DNA from: Microbacterium paraoxydans
Lineage (GTDB): Bacteria; Actinomycetota; Actinomycetes; Actinomycetales; Microbacteriaceae
DNA: 64,000 bases
Reading direction: 5' to 3'
Assembly: GCF_020524545.1 (NCBI RefSeq)
Contig: NZ_JAIVLG010000004.1
Location: 62,001-126,000 of the forward strand
Shown here: positions 16,474 to 25,542 of the stretch, one piece after another
Position numbering within the stretch: the first letter of the stretch is position 1
Layout of the letters: every line of letters begins with the position of its first letter
Program-made: the position numbers and the translations under genes
Notes under the pieces: generated by a model
The model's input: only the letters and a program-made list of their open reading frames with translations
Database searches by the model: none
Told to the model about the DNA's origin: nothing

Positions 16474-16905
16474 ATGTTGCTGGGTACGCACTCTCCGAAG
16501 CTGGACGACAAAGGGCGGGTCATCCTTCCTGCGAAGTTCCGCGAGGATCTCGGCGGCGGCATCGTCGTCACCCGTGGCCAGGAGCGGTGCCTCTACGTGT
16601 TCAGCACGGCCGAGTTCGAGGCGATGCACGAGCGGATCCGCCAGGCCCCGCTCGCCAACAAGCAGGCGCGCGACTTCATGCGTCTGTTCCTCTCCGGCGC
16701 GAGTGCGGAGATGCCCGACAGTCAGAACCGCATCACCATCCCCGCGCACCTGCGTCAGTACGCAGGGCTGCAGAAGGAGCTCATCGTCACCGGTGTCGGC
16801 GCCCACGCCGAGATCTGGGACGCGGAGAGCTGGAACGCCTACCTCGCCGCTGGTGAGGAGACCTACTCCGACCTCGAGCAGGAGGTGATTCCGGGACTCT
16901 TCTGA
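16474..16905 (+). CDS. mraZ: Transcriptional regulator MraZ
   Basis: A 143-aa MraZ with the two AbrB-like SpoVT folds typical of the family. The first copy contains [16 protein letters not shown] and the second contains [15 protein letters not shown]; each has the conserved (D/N)xxxR(I/V)xxP core. MraZ forms a ring and binds tandem 10-bp repeats, repressing the division and cell-wall cluster. Matching boxes lie just upstream. A GGGGTGA ribosome site precedes the ATG. First gene of the cluster, followed by rsmH after 81 bases. Confidence 0.96.
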   Translation: MLLGTHSPKLDDKGRVILPAKFREDLGGGIVVTRGQERCLYVFSTAEFEAMHERIRQAPLANKQARDFMRLFLSGASAEMPDSQNRITIPAHLRQYAGLQKELIVTGVGAHAEIWDAESWNAYLAAGEETYSDLEQEVIPGLF

Positions 16906-16986
16906 CCACGGCTGTGATGCCCCGCCGCTCCCGCCCCGACACACTTCCCCGGTGCCGGGTCGAGAAGCGGAGGGGGATCAGAGCCG

Positions 16987-17946
16987 ATGGTCACCCCGAG
17001 AAAGATCATGAACCTCCGAGACATCCACACCCCCGTCCTGCTCGACCGCTGCGTCGAGTTGCTCGCTCCCGCCCTTCAGGCGGACGGAGCGGTGCTCGTC
17101 GATGCCACGCTCGGCATGGGCGGCCACTCCGAAGCACTGCTCGAGCGCTTTGCGAACATCCGCGTGATCGGGCTGGATCGCGATACCGACGCATTGCGCA
17201 TCGCGGGGGAGCGACTCTCCCGCTTCGGGGACCGCGTCACGCTGGTGCACGCGGTGTACGACGAGATCGGACTGCACGCGCAGGGCGCGGCGGGGATCCT
17301 CTTCGACCTCGGGGTCTCGTCCCTCCAACTCGATGAGGCCGAGCGCGGGTTCGCGTACTCGAAGGATGCTCCTCTCGACATGCGCATGGATCAGACCAAG
17401 GGCGTCACGGCCGCCGATGTGATCGCCACCTACAGCGAGGGCAATCTGCGCCGTATCTTCGAGCGCTACGGGGAAGAGAAGCTCGCCGGTCGCTACGCGC
17501 GCTTCATCATCGAGGCGCGGCAGAAGCAGCCGATCACCCGCTCTGGTGAGCTCGTCGAGATCCTGATCGCGGCGACTCCAGCCGCCGCGCAGCGCGCCGG
17601 GCATCCGGCCAAGCGTGTGTTCCAGGCGCTGCGCATCGAGGTGAACACCGAACTCAACGTGCTGGCCGACGCGATCCCGTCAGCGATGGATGCGCTCGAT
17701 GTCGGCGGACGGATCGTGGTGATGTCCTACCAGTCGCTCGAGGACCGGCTCGTCAAGCAGGCCTTCGCCGCGGCTTCGGCCTCGACGGCGCCGGCCGGGC
17801 TTCCGGTCGAGCTGCCCGAGCATGCTCCGCGTTTCCGCATCCTCACCAAGGGTGCGGAACTCGCCGACGACGACGAACGCGCACGCAACCCCCGGGCGAT
17901 CCCGGTGCGGTTGCGCGCCGCCGAGAAACTGCGGGAGAGCGCATGA
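16987..17946 (+). CDS. rsmH: 16S rRNA (cytosine1402-N4)-methyltransferase
   Basis: A 319-aa SAM-dependent enzyme (formerly MraW) that methylates N4 of C1402 in 16S rRNA. The SAM loop is [12 protein letters not shown], the [11 protein letters not shown] segment is conserved, and [17 protein letters not shown] and [14 protein letters not shown] near the C-terminus are family hallmarks. The start is ATG 16987 with a GGAGGGGG site upstream; ATG 17008 ([10 protein letters not shown]) is a close alternative. The stop overlaps the ftsL-like start by four bases (ATGA), showing coupling. Confidence 0.95.
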   Translation: MVTPRKIMNLRDIHTPVLLDRCVELLAPALQADGAVLVDATLGMGGHSEALLERFANIRVIGLDRDTDALRIAGERLSRFGDRVTLVHAVYDEIGLHAQGAAGILFDLGVSSLQLDEAERGFAYSKDAPLDMRMDQTKGVTAADVIATYSEGNLRRIFERYGEEKLAGRYARFIIEARQKQPITRSGELVEILIAATPAAAQRAGHPAKRVFQALRIEVNTELNVLADAIPSAMDALDVGGRIVVMSYQSLEDRLVKQAFAAASASTAPAGLPVELPEHAPRFRILTKGAELADDDERARNPRAIPVRLRAAEKLRESA

Positions 17947-18503
17947 GCCTGAACGCGGCGGTCCGCAAACCCACGACGCCCCTCACGCCGAACCACGAGC
18001 CGCAGAGGCGGTTGCAGCCCGTCACACGGCCGACGGTCCGTCGCAAGCCGAAGCTCGCCTACGCGCTCGTCGCCCTGGGTGGGGCCCTGGCGATCGGTGC
18101 GGCACAGGTGGGGTTGTCGCTCGCGATCACCCAGGATTCCTTCACCCTGGCCGGGCTCTCGTCGCAACAGCGTGAACTGGACCTCCGCTCGCACGCGCTG
18201 CAGGAAGAGCTCACCGGCCTCAGCTCACCGCAGGTGCTCGCCAGCAGTGCCGCCGGACTCGGCATGGTCGTCGCCGGATCGCCCTCGTATCTGCGACTCA
18301 GCGACGGAGCACTCTTCGGAACCGGAGCGGGCGCGGAGGGCATCTCGACCGTGAATCCTGACGGGGCGGCCGCAGTGGCCAATTCCCTGATCGTGGAACC
18401 CCCGCCGGCGGAGACCGTGACCGATGACGGCGACACGGGCCAGACGACGCCGGACCTCCCGCCGGCCATCACCGACGGACTTCCGAGTCCCACCACGCAT
18501 TGA
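17943..18503 (+). CDS. ftsL: FtsL-like septum protein
   Basis: A 186-aa bitopic membrane protein in the ftsL position between rsmH and ftsI. A basic, Pro-rich cytoplasmic segment (1-37) precedes one transmembrane helix (about 38-62). A short coiled coil ([19 protein letters not shown]) follows, then a low-complexity Gly/Ala/Pro/Thr-rich periplasm-facing tail of about 75 residues. FtsL bridges FtsQ and FtsB-type proteins with FtsW/FtsI at the division site. Sequence conservation in FtsL is very low, so the assignment rests on topology, coiled coil and gene order. Overlaps rsmH by four bases. Confidence 0.8.
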   Translation: MSLNAAVRKPTTPLTPNHEPQRRLQPVTRPTVRRKPKLAYALVALGGALAIGAAQVGLSLAITQDSFTLAGLSSQQRELDLRSHALQEELTGLSSPQVLASSAAGLGMVVAGSPSYLRLSDGALFGTGAGAEGISTVNPDGAAAVANSLIVEPPPAETVTDDGDTGQTTPDLPPAITDGLPSPTTH

Positions 18504-18533
18504 CCACCACGAACTGATCGACGGAGAGATCGC

Positions 18534-20300
18534 ATGACGACACGAGCAACCCGCGGTCCTCGGCGACGCACCGTCGTCGCTCTCGCCGTCATCCTCTCCG
18601 TGTTGGCGGCCTTCGTCGTACGCCTGATCGACATCCAGGTCGTGAGCGCCGACGAGCACGTCGCACAATCCCTCACCAAGATCGGAGCGGGGAACACCAT
18701 TCCGGGCCAACGCGGATCGATCGTCGACTCCGGCGGCACGGTGCTGGCATCGAGCGTGCTGGTCTACGACGCGCAGCTGAACCCGAAGGTCATCATGCAG
18801 CTCGAGGAAAAGGACCCGAAGGTGCCGTGGGCGGAGGCATCCGAGAAGATCGCCGCGATCACCGGTCAGAGCGGGGACGACGTGCGGGCCCTGGTGTCGG
18901 ACGCGCTCGCAAGGGATTCGGAGAGTCAGTACGCACCGCTCAAGAACTCGCTCACCACGGAGCAGTACATCGAGCTGCGCGACCTGAAGCTGGCCTACCT
19001 CCACATGGAGGGGCGGGAGACCCGCGTCTACCCCAATGGTGCGGTCGCCGGGAACATCCTCGGCTTCCTGGACGGATCAGGTACGGCGCAGGCCGGCATC
19101 GAGCAACTGGGCGAGAAGTGCCTCGCACCCGTCGATGGGGAGGAGTCGTACCGCAGGGGATCGAACGGCGTGGTGATCCCCGGCAGCGAACGCACGGTGG
19201 AGGCGGTCGACGGCGGTTCCGTGAAGCTCACCATCAACAGCGACCTCCAGTGGTATCTGCAGCAGATGATCGGTGAAGAGGCGCAGAAGCAGGGTGCCAA
19301 GGGCGGCACCGTCACAGTCGTCGAGGTAGAGACCGGCAAGATCCGTGCGGCGGCCGAGTGGCCCTCCATGGACCCCAACGACCTGGACTCCTCGACGCCG
19401 GAGACCCGGTACAGCCAGATCTTCCACAAGGACTTCGAGCCGGGATCCACGTTCAAGGCGATCACAGCCGCGGCCGTCATCGAGGGCGCGGGGCTGACGC
19501 CGCTGAGCACGGTCACCGCTTCATCGCGGGAGACGTTCCCGAACGGCGCCGTCGTGAACGACGCGTTCAGCCACCCCGCCTACAACTACACGCTCGCGGG
19601 CGGACTCATCGACTCGTCGAACGTGGCGTTGTCGAAGTTCGGCACCATGGTCTCCCCGGACGTGCGCTACGACTACCTCGAAAGGTTCGGGGTCGGTCAG
19701 AAGACACTCGACTTCCCTTCGGAGGTCGGGGGCATCCTCCACCCGGTCAGCGACTGGGACAGCCAATCCCTCTACACGACGACCTTCGGCCAGTACTTCA
19801 CGGTGACGGCCCCGCAACTCGCTGGCGCCTATCAGGCGATCGCCAACGACGGCGAGAAGATCGACCTCTCGCTCGTCGAGTCCTGCACGGCCCAGGACGG
19901 CACCGTCGTGAAGTCCGAGGCGCCGAAGCACGAGCAGATCATCAAGAAGGAGACCGCGGCCGAGCTGACGCGCATGCTGGAGAACGTGGCTGTGCAGGGC
20001 GGCAACGCGGACCGCATCCAGGTGCCGGGCTACCGCGTGACCAGCAAGACCGGTACCGCGCAGGTGTCCGACGGCAACGGCGGCTACAAGGCCGGGGTCT
20101 ACTACACCAGCATGGTGGGGTTCGCCCCGGTGGACGATCCGCAGTACGTCGTCGTGGTGACTCTGGATGAGCCGACTAAGGTTGTATCGTCCGCGGCCAC
20201 CGCGTCCGCCTTCCAGAAGGCGATGACGCAGGTGATGAAGACCTATCGCGTGATGCCGTCCACTGTCCCGATGGACGAGCTCCTTCCCAAGTTCGGATAG
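18534..20300 (+). CDS. ftsI: Division transpeptidase FtsI (class B penicillin-binding protein)
   Basis: A 588-aa class B PBP that crosslinks septal peptidoglycan with FtsW. The N-terminal membrane anchor is at about 12-32 (VVALAVILSVLAAFVVRLID), a dimerisation/pedestal domain opens with PGQRGSIVDSGGTVLA, and the transpeptidase domain fills the C-terminal half. Active-site motifs are GSTFK (nucleophile Ser305, Lys308), SSN at 361-363 and KTGTA from Lys505. The gene is complete, and only 27 bases separate it from murF. In mycobacteria and most actinobacteria murE lies between these two genes; here it does not. Confidence 0.96.
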   Translation: MTTRATRGPRRRTVVALAVILSVLAAFVVRLIDIQVVSADEHVAQSLTKIGAGNTIPGQRGSIVDSGGTVLASSVLVYDAQLNPKVIMQLEEKDPKVPWAEASEKIAAITGQSGDDVRALVSDALARDSESQYAPLKNSLTTEQYIELRDLKLAYLHMEGRETRVYPNGAVAGNILGFLDGSGTAQAGIEQLGEKCLAPVDGEESYRRGSNGVVIPGSERTVEAVDGGSVKLTINSDLQWYLQQMIGEEAQKQGAKGGTVTVVEVETGKIRAAAEWPSMDPNDLDSSTPETRYSQIFHKDFEPGSTFKAITAAAVIEGAGLTPLSTVTASSRETFPNGAVVNDAFSHPAYNYTLAGGLIDSSNVALSKFGTMVSPDVRYDYLERFGVGQKTLDFPSEVGGILHPVSDWDSQSLYTTTFGQYFTVTAPQLAGAYQAIANDGEKIDLSLVESCTAQDGTVVKSEAPKHEQIIKKETAAELTRMLENVAVQGGNADRIQVPGYRVTSKTGTAQVSDGNGGYKAGVYYTSMVGFAPVDDPQYVVVVTLDEPTKVVSSAATASAFQKAMTQVMKTYRVMPSTVPMDELLPKFG

Positions 20301-20327
20301 TCGGCGAGAGCCGCGCATGGAGATGAA

Positions 20328-21740
20328 ATGATCGCCCTGACGCTCGCTGAGATCGCCGCCGCAGTCGGCGGTGAACTGCGCGTGGCCGGAGAAGACACCG
20401 CCGAGACCGTCGTCGACGGGATCGTGGACACCGACTCCCGCACGATGGTCCCCGGGTCGATCTTTGTCGCGAAGCCGGGCGCGGAGACCGACGGCCACCG
20501 GTTCGTGGACGCGGCAGTCGCGGCGGGAGCCGCCTTGGCGATCGTCGAGCACACCGTCGACGTCCCCGTCAGCCAGATCGTGGTGCCGGACGCCGTCGCG
20601 GCTCTCGGCGCCCTCGCGCGCGAAGTCGTTTCCCGCGTCCGCGCCGAGGGCCGCCTCCGCATCGTCGGCATCACCGGCTCGAACGGCAAGACGACGACCA
20701 AGAACTTCCTCGCGCGCATCCTGGAGGACGAAGGCGAGACCGTCGCGCCCGTCAGGTCGTTCAACAACGAGGTCGGCGCCCCCGTCACCATGCTCCGCGT
20801 GACGAAGAGCACGCGCTTCCTCGTCAGCGAGTTCGGCGCGGCCGCGCCGGGGAGCATCGCGCACCTCGCGGGCCTGGTGGAGCCGGATCTCGCCGTGGTC
20901 CTCATGGTCGGCATGGCCCACGCCGGAGGTTTCGGCGGGATCGAAGCGACGGCCAAGGCGAAGTCGGAGCTCGTCTCGGCCGCACGGGTGCCCGGCACGG
21001 CCGTGCTCAACATCGACGATCCGCGAGTGGCCGCGATGAAGGACCTCGCGCTCTCCCGCGGCTTGAACGTCGTCGGCTTCGGCCAGAGCCCCGTCGCCGA
21101 CGTGCGCGCGCTCGATATCGAGGTATCGGCAGCGGGTACATCCTGCATCGTGGAGATCGGCGGTGAGCGCCTGCCGCTGCGGCTTCGCGTGCTCGGAGCG
21201 CATCACATCACCAATGCGCTGGCGGCGATCGCCTCCGCTGTCGTGCTCGGCGTCGCTCCGGCAGAGGCCGTCGCGCGTCTGGAGACGGTGGAGATCGCCG
21301 AGCGATGGCGCATGCAGCCGCTCGGCAGTGACAGCGTCCGCATCATCAACGACGCCTACAACGCGAGCCCGGACTCGATGGCTGCGGCGCTGCGCACCCT
21401 CGCCCAGATCACGGGCCCCGACGAGCGGACGGTCGCCGTGCTCGGGGCGATGAGCGAACTCGGCGAGAGCGCGGGGGAGGAGCACGATCGGATCGGTCTG
21501 CTCGCCGTGCGTCTGAACATCCAGCGGATCGTCGTCGTCGGGCCGGAGGCCAGGCGACTCTATCTCGCCGCCGTCGGCGAAGGCTCCTGGGACAGCGAAG
21601 CCGTGCACCTTCCCGACCAGGACGCGGCGTACGAGTACCTCCGCACCGAGCTCCGCGACGGCGACCGCGTGCTCGTGAAGTCATCCAATTCCGTGGGCCT
21701 CCGGCATCTCGGCGATCGTCTGGGAGAATTGTTCTCGTGA
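20328..21740 (+). CDS. murF: UDP-N-acetylmuramoyl-tripeptide--D-alanyl-D-alanine ligase
   Basis: A 470-aa Mur ligase that adds D-Ala-D-Ala to the UDP-MurNAc tripeptide. The N-terminal substrate domain contains GIVDTDSRTMVPGSIFVA, the ATP loop is GSNGKTT at 117-123, and the central domain shows EFGAAAPGSIAHL and NIDDPRV. The MurF-specific DAYNASPDSM is present in the C-terminal domain, which separates it from MurE. GGAGATG precedes the ATG. The stop overlaps the mraY GTG start (GTGA). Confidence 0.96.
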   Translation: MIALTLAEIAAAVGGELRVAGEDTAETVVDGIVDTDSRTMVPGSIFVAKPGAETDGHRFVDAAVAAGAALAIVEHTVDVPVSQIVVPDAVAALGALAREVVSRVRAEGRLRIVGITGSNGKTTTKNFLARILEDEGETVAPVRSFNNEVGAPVTMLRVTKSTRFLVSEFGAAAPGSIAHLAGLVEPDLAVVLMVGMAHAGGFGGIEATAKAKSELVSAARVPGTAVLNIDDPRVAAMKDLALSRGLNVVGFGQSPVADVRALDIEVSAAGTSCIVEIGGERLPLRLRVLGAHHITNALAAIASAVVLGVAPAEAVARLETVEIAERWRMQPLGSDSVRIINDAYNASPDSMAAALRTLAQITGPDERTVAVLGAMSELGESAGEEHDRIGLLAVRLNIQRIVVVGPEARRLYLAAVGEGSWDSEAVHLPDQDAAYEYLRTELRDGDRVLVKSSNSVGLRHLGDRLGELFS

Positions 21741-22843
21741 GGTCTCTCATCATGTCGGCGGCGATCTCGCTCGCCTTCACCCTGTTCCTGACCCCCGTCT
21801 TCCTCCGGCTCTTCCGGAAGTGGGGCTGGGGGCAGGTCATCCGTACCCCCGAGTCGGTCCACAATCCGAGCCACGAGGCGAAGCGCGGGACCCCCACGAT
21901 GGGCGGAGTCATCTTCATCCTCGGCTCGATCGTGGGCTACTTCACCGGCGTCCTGGTCAGCGGCGAGGTCCCCGCACTCTCGGCGCTTCTGGTGATCTGG
22001 CTGATGGTCGGCTTCGGTGCCGTCGGCTTCATCGACGACTACATGAAGGTGCGCAGCCAGCGGAGCCTCGGGCTGTCGGGCTGGCGCAAGATCATCGGCC
22101 AGCTCATCGTCATGATCCCCTTCGGCATCGTCGCCCTCAACTTCCCGAACAAGTGGGGGCAGACGCCTGCGAGCTCCGCGATCTCCCTCTTCCGCGACAT
22201 CACCTGGCTGAACCTCTTCGCCTTCGGCGTGGTGCTCGGATGGATCCTCTACCTCGTGTGGATCTCGGTCATCGGCGTCGCCACGTCGAACAGTGTCAAC
22301 CTGACGGACGGTCTGGACGGTCTCGCAGCCGGTGCCGGCGTGATCGTCGTCGGCGCCTACAGCGTCATCGCGTTCTGGCAGTTCAAGCAGCCCTGCATCG
22401 GCGGTGATCCCGATGCGCTCGGCGGATGCTACGAGGTCCGTGATCCCTTCAACCTCGCCATCATCGCGGCCTCCGTCGCGGCGAGCCTCATCGGGTTCCT
22501 GTGGTGGAACGCCCCCAAGGCGAAGGTCTTCATGGGCGATGTCGGCTCGATGGCGATCGGCGGTGTGATCACAGCGATGGCGATCCTCACCCGTACCGAA
22601 CTCCTCCTCCTCGTGATCGCCGGGGTGTTCGTGCTGTCTTCCGGCTCGGTCATCCTGCAGCGGGGCTATTTCAAGCTGACCCGTGGCAAGCGCCTGTTCC
22701 TGATGAGCCCGTTCCACCACCACCTCGAGATGCGCGGCTGGTCCGAGGTCACGATCGTCGTCCGCATGTGGATCATCGCCGGTCTGCTCGCCGTATCGGC
22801 CGTCGGCCTGTTCTACGTCGAATGGCTCACCCGTGTCGACTGA
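21737..22843 (+). CDS. mraY: Phospho-N-acetylmuramoyl-pentapeptide transferase
   Basis: A 368-aa polytopic membrane enzyme that moves phospho-MurNAc-pentapeptide from UDP to undecaprenyl phosphate, making lipid I. About ten transmembrane helices are visible. Diagnostic segments are KRGTPTMGGV, FIDDYMKV with the Mg2+-site Asp pair, NSVNLTDGLDGLAAG, VFMGDVGS and the FHHHLE loop. It starts with GTG overlapping murF (GTGA), and its end overlaps the murD start by 11 bases. Confidence 0.97.
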   Translation: MRSLIMSAAISLAFTLFLTPVFLRLFRKWGWGQVIRTPESVHNPSHEAKRGTPTMGGVIFILGSIVGYFTGVLVSGEVPALSALLVIWLMVGFGAVGFIDDYMKVRSQRSLGLSGWRKIIGQLIVMIPFGIVALNFPNKWGQTPASSAISLFRDITWLNLFAFGVVLGWILYLVWISVIGVATSNSVNLTDGLDGLAAGAGVIVVGAYSVIAFWQFKQPCIGGDPDALGGCYEVRDPFNLAIIAASVAASLIGFLWWNAPKAKVFMGDVGSMAIGGVITAMAILTRTELLLLVIAGVFVLSSGSVILQRGYFKLTRGKRLFLMSPFHHHLEMRGWSEVTIVVRMWIIAGLLAVSAVGLFYVEWLTRVD

Positions 22844-24368
22844 GCGCCTCGCCGGACTCACCAGCTGGAACGCCGACTGGCGCGGTCTCCGGGTCGCGGT
22901 TCTCGGGCTCTCCATGACCGGCTTCTCCGTGGCCGACACGCTCACCGAGCTCGGGGCGGACGTCCTGGTGCTCAGCGAATCCGCGGACGAGGAGTACGAG
23001 CGTCTGCTCCCGGTGATCGGTGCGCGTCTCGAACTCGGCCCGCTCGCTGAGGTCCCCGCCGTGCTGGTGGATTTCGCGCCGGACGTCGTCATCGCGTCGC
23101 CGGGGTTCTCCCCCTCGCACCCGCTCATCCGGTGGGCCCAGGAGTCGGACGTGGCGATCTGGGGCGATGTGGAGCTCGCGTGGCGCGTCCGCGACAAGGT
23201 CGTCCGCGCCGACGGCTCACCGGCCGACTGGGTGCTGATCACCGGGACGAACGGCAAGACGACCACGACGCAGCTGACGGCATCGCTCCTCGTCGCGGGA
23301 GGCGTACGGGCGGCACCGTGCGGCAACATCGGCGTGCCGGTGCTCGATGCCGTGCGCGATCCCGCGGGCTTTGACGTGCTGGTGGTCGAGCTCTCGAGTC
23401 ATCAGCTCTGGTACCTCGGTCAGTCCAGCCCCGAGGGTGAGCTGTTCCCGTACTCCGCCGTCTGCCTCAACCTCGCCGATGACCACCTGGTCTGGCACGG
23501 CGGCGCGCAGGCCTACCGTGATGCGAAGGCCCTCGTCTACCGGAACACTCGTGTCGCCTGTGTCTACAACAAGGCGGACGAGGCCACTCGCCGCATGGTG
23601 GAGGAGGCGGAGGTCGTCGAGGGGGCACGCGCAATCGGCTTCGACCTCGGGATCCCGGGCCCGAGCGACCTCGGCATCGTGGAAGGGCTCCTGGTCGATA
23701 GGGCTTTTCTGGACGACCGTGCACGCAGCGCGCTCGAGCTCACGACAGTCGCCGCTCTCGACGAGGCGGGCCTCGCGGCTCCGCACATCGTGCAGAACAT
23801 CCTCGCAGCGAGTGCGCTGGCGCGCTCCTTCGGCGTGGAGCCGGAGGCGATCCACGCAGCGCTGCAGTCTTTCCGCCTCGACGCTCACCGCATCGAGGTG
23901 GTCGCGCGACACCGGGGGATCACCTGGGTCGACGATTCCAAGGCGACGAACCCGCATGCCGCCGCATCGTCTCTGCGCGCCTACCCTGGCGCCGTCTGGA
24001 TCGTCGGCGGTGACCTCAAGGGGGTGGACATCGCCGAACTCGTCGCCGAGGTCGGCACGACGGCCAGGGCGGCCGTCGTGATCGGCGTGGAACGAACCGC
24101 TGTCGTCGCGGCATTCCGGCGACACGCGCCGACGGTGCCGGTGTTCGAGGTGGATGCTGGCGAGACTGGTCAGGTCATGAACCGTGTCGTGGAGATCGCG
24201 TCGGGGATCGTCGACGGTGAGGGCACAGTCCTGCTGGCCCCGGCTGCGGCGTCTTTCGACCAGTTCTCCAGTTATGCGGATCGCGGGCACCGCTTCGCCG
24301 AGGCGGTGCGGGACTGGATCGACCGGGGGAGCGCCGATGACGCAGGTGTCCCGCCCTCCGCGCTCTGA
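22833..24368 (+). CDS. murD: UDP-N-acetylmuramoylalanine--D-glutamate ligase
   Basis: A 511-aa Mur ligase that adds D-glutamate to UDP-MurNAc with its first residue. The N-terminal Rossmann domain has VAVLGLSMTGFSVAD, the ATP loop is GTNGKTTT at 138-145, VVELSSHQL follows, and the C-terminal domain holds AHRIEVV, WVDDSKATNPHAA and GGDLKG. It starts with GTG inside the mraY end and overlaps ftsW by 32 bases. At 511 aa it is somewhat longer than the E. coli enzyme. If the organism has type B peptidoglycan with Gly at position 1, as many Microbacteriaceae do, the acceptor would be UDP-MurNAc-Gly; that is inference. Confidence 0.95.
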   Translation: MSTERLAGLTSWNADWRGLRVAVLGLSMTGFSVADTLTELGADVLVLSESADEEYERLLPVIGARLELGPLAEVPAVLVDFAPDVVIASPGFSPSHPLIRWAQESDVAIWGDVELAWRVRDKVVRADGSPADWVLITGTNGKTTTTQLTASLLVAGGVRAAPCGNIGVPVLDAVRDPAGFDVLVVELSSHQLWYLGQSSPEGELFPYSAVCLNLADDHLVWHGGAQAYRDAKALVYRNTRVACVYNKADEATRRMVEEAEVVEGARAIGFDLGIPGPSDLGIVEGLLVDRAFLDDRARSALELTTVAALDEAGLAAPHIVQNILAASALARSFGVEPEAIHAALQSFRLDAHRIEVVARHRGITWVDDSKATNPHAAASSLRAYPGAVWIVGGDLKGVDIAELVAEVGTTARAAVVIGVERTAVVAAFRRHAPTVPVFEVDAGETGQVMNRVVEIASGIVDGEGTVLLAPAAASFDQFSSYADRGHRFAEAVRDWIDRGSADDAGVPPSAL

Positions 24369-25542
24369 GTCCGGCGGACTCGCTGCCCGAGTCTCTCTCG
24401 GACGTCGCTTCACTCCGGTGTCGACGGAATTCCTGCTCATCGCATCCACCGCTCTGCTCCTGACGCTGTTCGGTCTGGTCATGGTGCTGTCCGCCACCAG
24501 TGCCTCCGCCGTCGCGAGCGGTCAGGACCCGATGGGCGGTGTGATGCGTCAAGGGGTGTTCGCTCTGCTCGGCGTCCCCCTGATGTTCCTCGTCAGTCGT
24601 CTGCCGGTCGCCTTCCTGAAGAAGATGGCATGGCCCGCGCTCTTCGGCGCCGTCGCGCTGCAGCTCCTCGTCTTCACACCTCTGGGCATCGAAGACGGTG
24701 GGAACAGGAACTGGATCAAGATCGCCGGATTCACGCTGCAGCCCTCGGAGTTCCTCAAACTCGCGCTCGCGCTCTGGATCGCCGCGGTGCTGCTGCGCAA
24801 ACAGGCGATGCTCGGCACCTGGCATCACGTCTTCATCCCGGTGATCCCGGTCGGCGCGCTCGCGATCGGCACCGTGCTCGCCGGAAAGGACCTCGGTACC
24901 GCGATGGTCCTGGTCCTCATCCTTCTGGGGTGTCTGTTCTTCTCCGGGGTCAAGCTCCGATTGTTCATCCTGCCCGTGGTTCTCGGCGTCATCGCGGTGC
25001 TCGCCTACGCGCTGTCCAGCCAGGACCGCATGCGCCGCATCGTCGCGACGTGCGACGACATGGCGCTGTACGAGGGCGACTGCTACCAGTCGATCCATGG
25101 CATCTGGGGCATGGCATCCGGGGGGATCTTCGGGCTCGGACTCGGCAACTCCCAGGAGAAGTACGGATGGTTGCCCGCAGCGGGCAATGACTTCATCTTC
25201 GCGATCGTCGGAGAGGAGCTCGGGCTGATCGGCTGCATCGTCGTCCTCGCCCTGTTCACGTTCTTCACGGTCGGCGCGTTCCACATCATCAGGAAGACCC
25301 CGGACCCCTTCATCCGCGTCGCGGCCGGAGGCATCACGGTGTGGATCGTCGGCCAGGCCGTGCTGAACATCGGCGTCGTCATCGGTGTCTTCCCGGTGAT
25401 GGGTGTGCCGCTCCCGTTCATGTCGCAGGGAGGCACGGCACTGCTCGCCGTGCTGATCGCCTGTGGTGTGCTGCTCGCGTTCGCGCGCACGATCCCCGTG
25501 ACCGAGAAGCAGTCAGCCGAGCGGGGTAGGGTCGCCAGGTGA
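24337..25542 (+). CDS. ftsW: Division peptidoglycan polymerase FtsW (SEDS family)
   Basis: A 401-aa SEDS glycosyltransferase that polymerises lipid II at the septum with FtsI. About ten transmembrane helices are evident. SEDS hallmarks are GNRNWIKIAGFTLQPSEFLK, GKDLGTAMVL, an extracellular loop with SIHGIWGMASGGIFGLGLGN (split by family-typical Gly residues), NDFIFAIVGEELGL, and GVPLPFMSQGGTA near the C-terminus. ATG 24337 has GGGGAGC upstream and lies inside the murD end; the frame is open further upstream but in murD coding sequence. The stop overlaps murG (GTGA). The C-terminus is short, without the long basic tail of mycobacterial FtsW. Confidence 0.95.
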   Translation: MTQVSRPPRSESGGLAARVSLGRRFTPVSTEFLLIASTALLLTLFGLVMVLSATSASAVASGQDPMGGVMRQGVFALLGVPLMFLVSRLPVAFLKKMAWPALFGAVALQLLVFTPLGIEDGGNRNWIKIAGFTLQPSEFLKLALALWIAAVLLRKQAMLGTWHHVFIPVIPVGALAIGTVLAGKDLGTAMVLVLILLGCLFFSGVKLRLFILPVVLGVIAVLAYALSSQDRMRRIVATCDDMALYEGDCYQSIHGIWGMASGGIFGLGLGNSQEKYGWLPAAGNDFIFAIVGEELGLIGCIVVLALFTFFTVGAFHIIRKTPDPFIRVAAGGITVWIVGQAVLNIGVVIGVFPVMGVPLPFMSQGGTALLAVLIACGVLLAFARTIPVTEKQSAERGRVAR

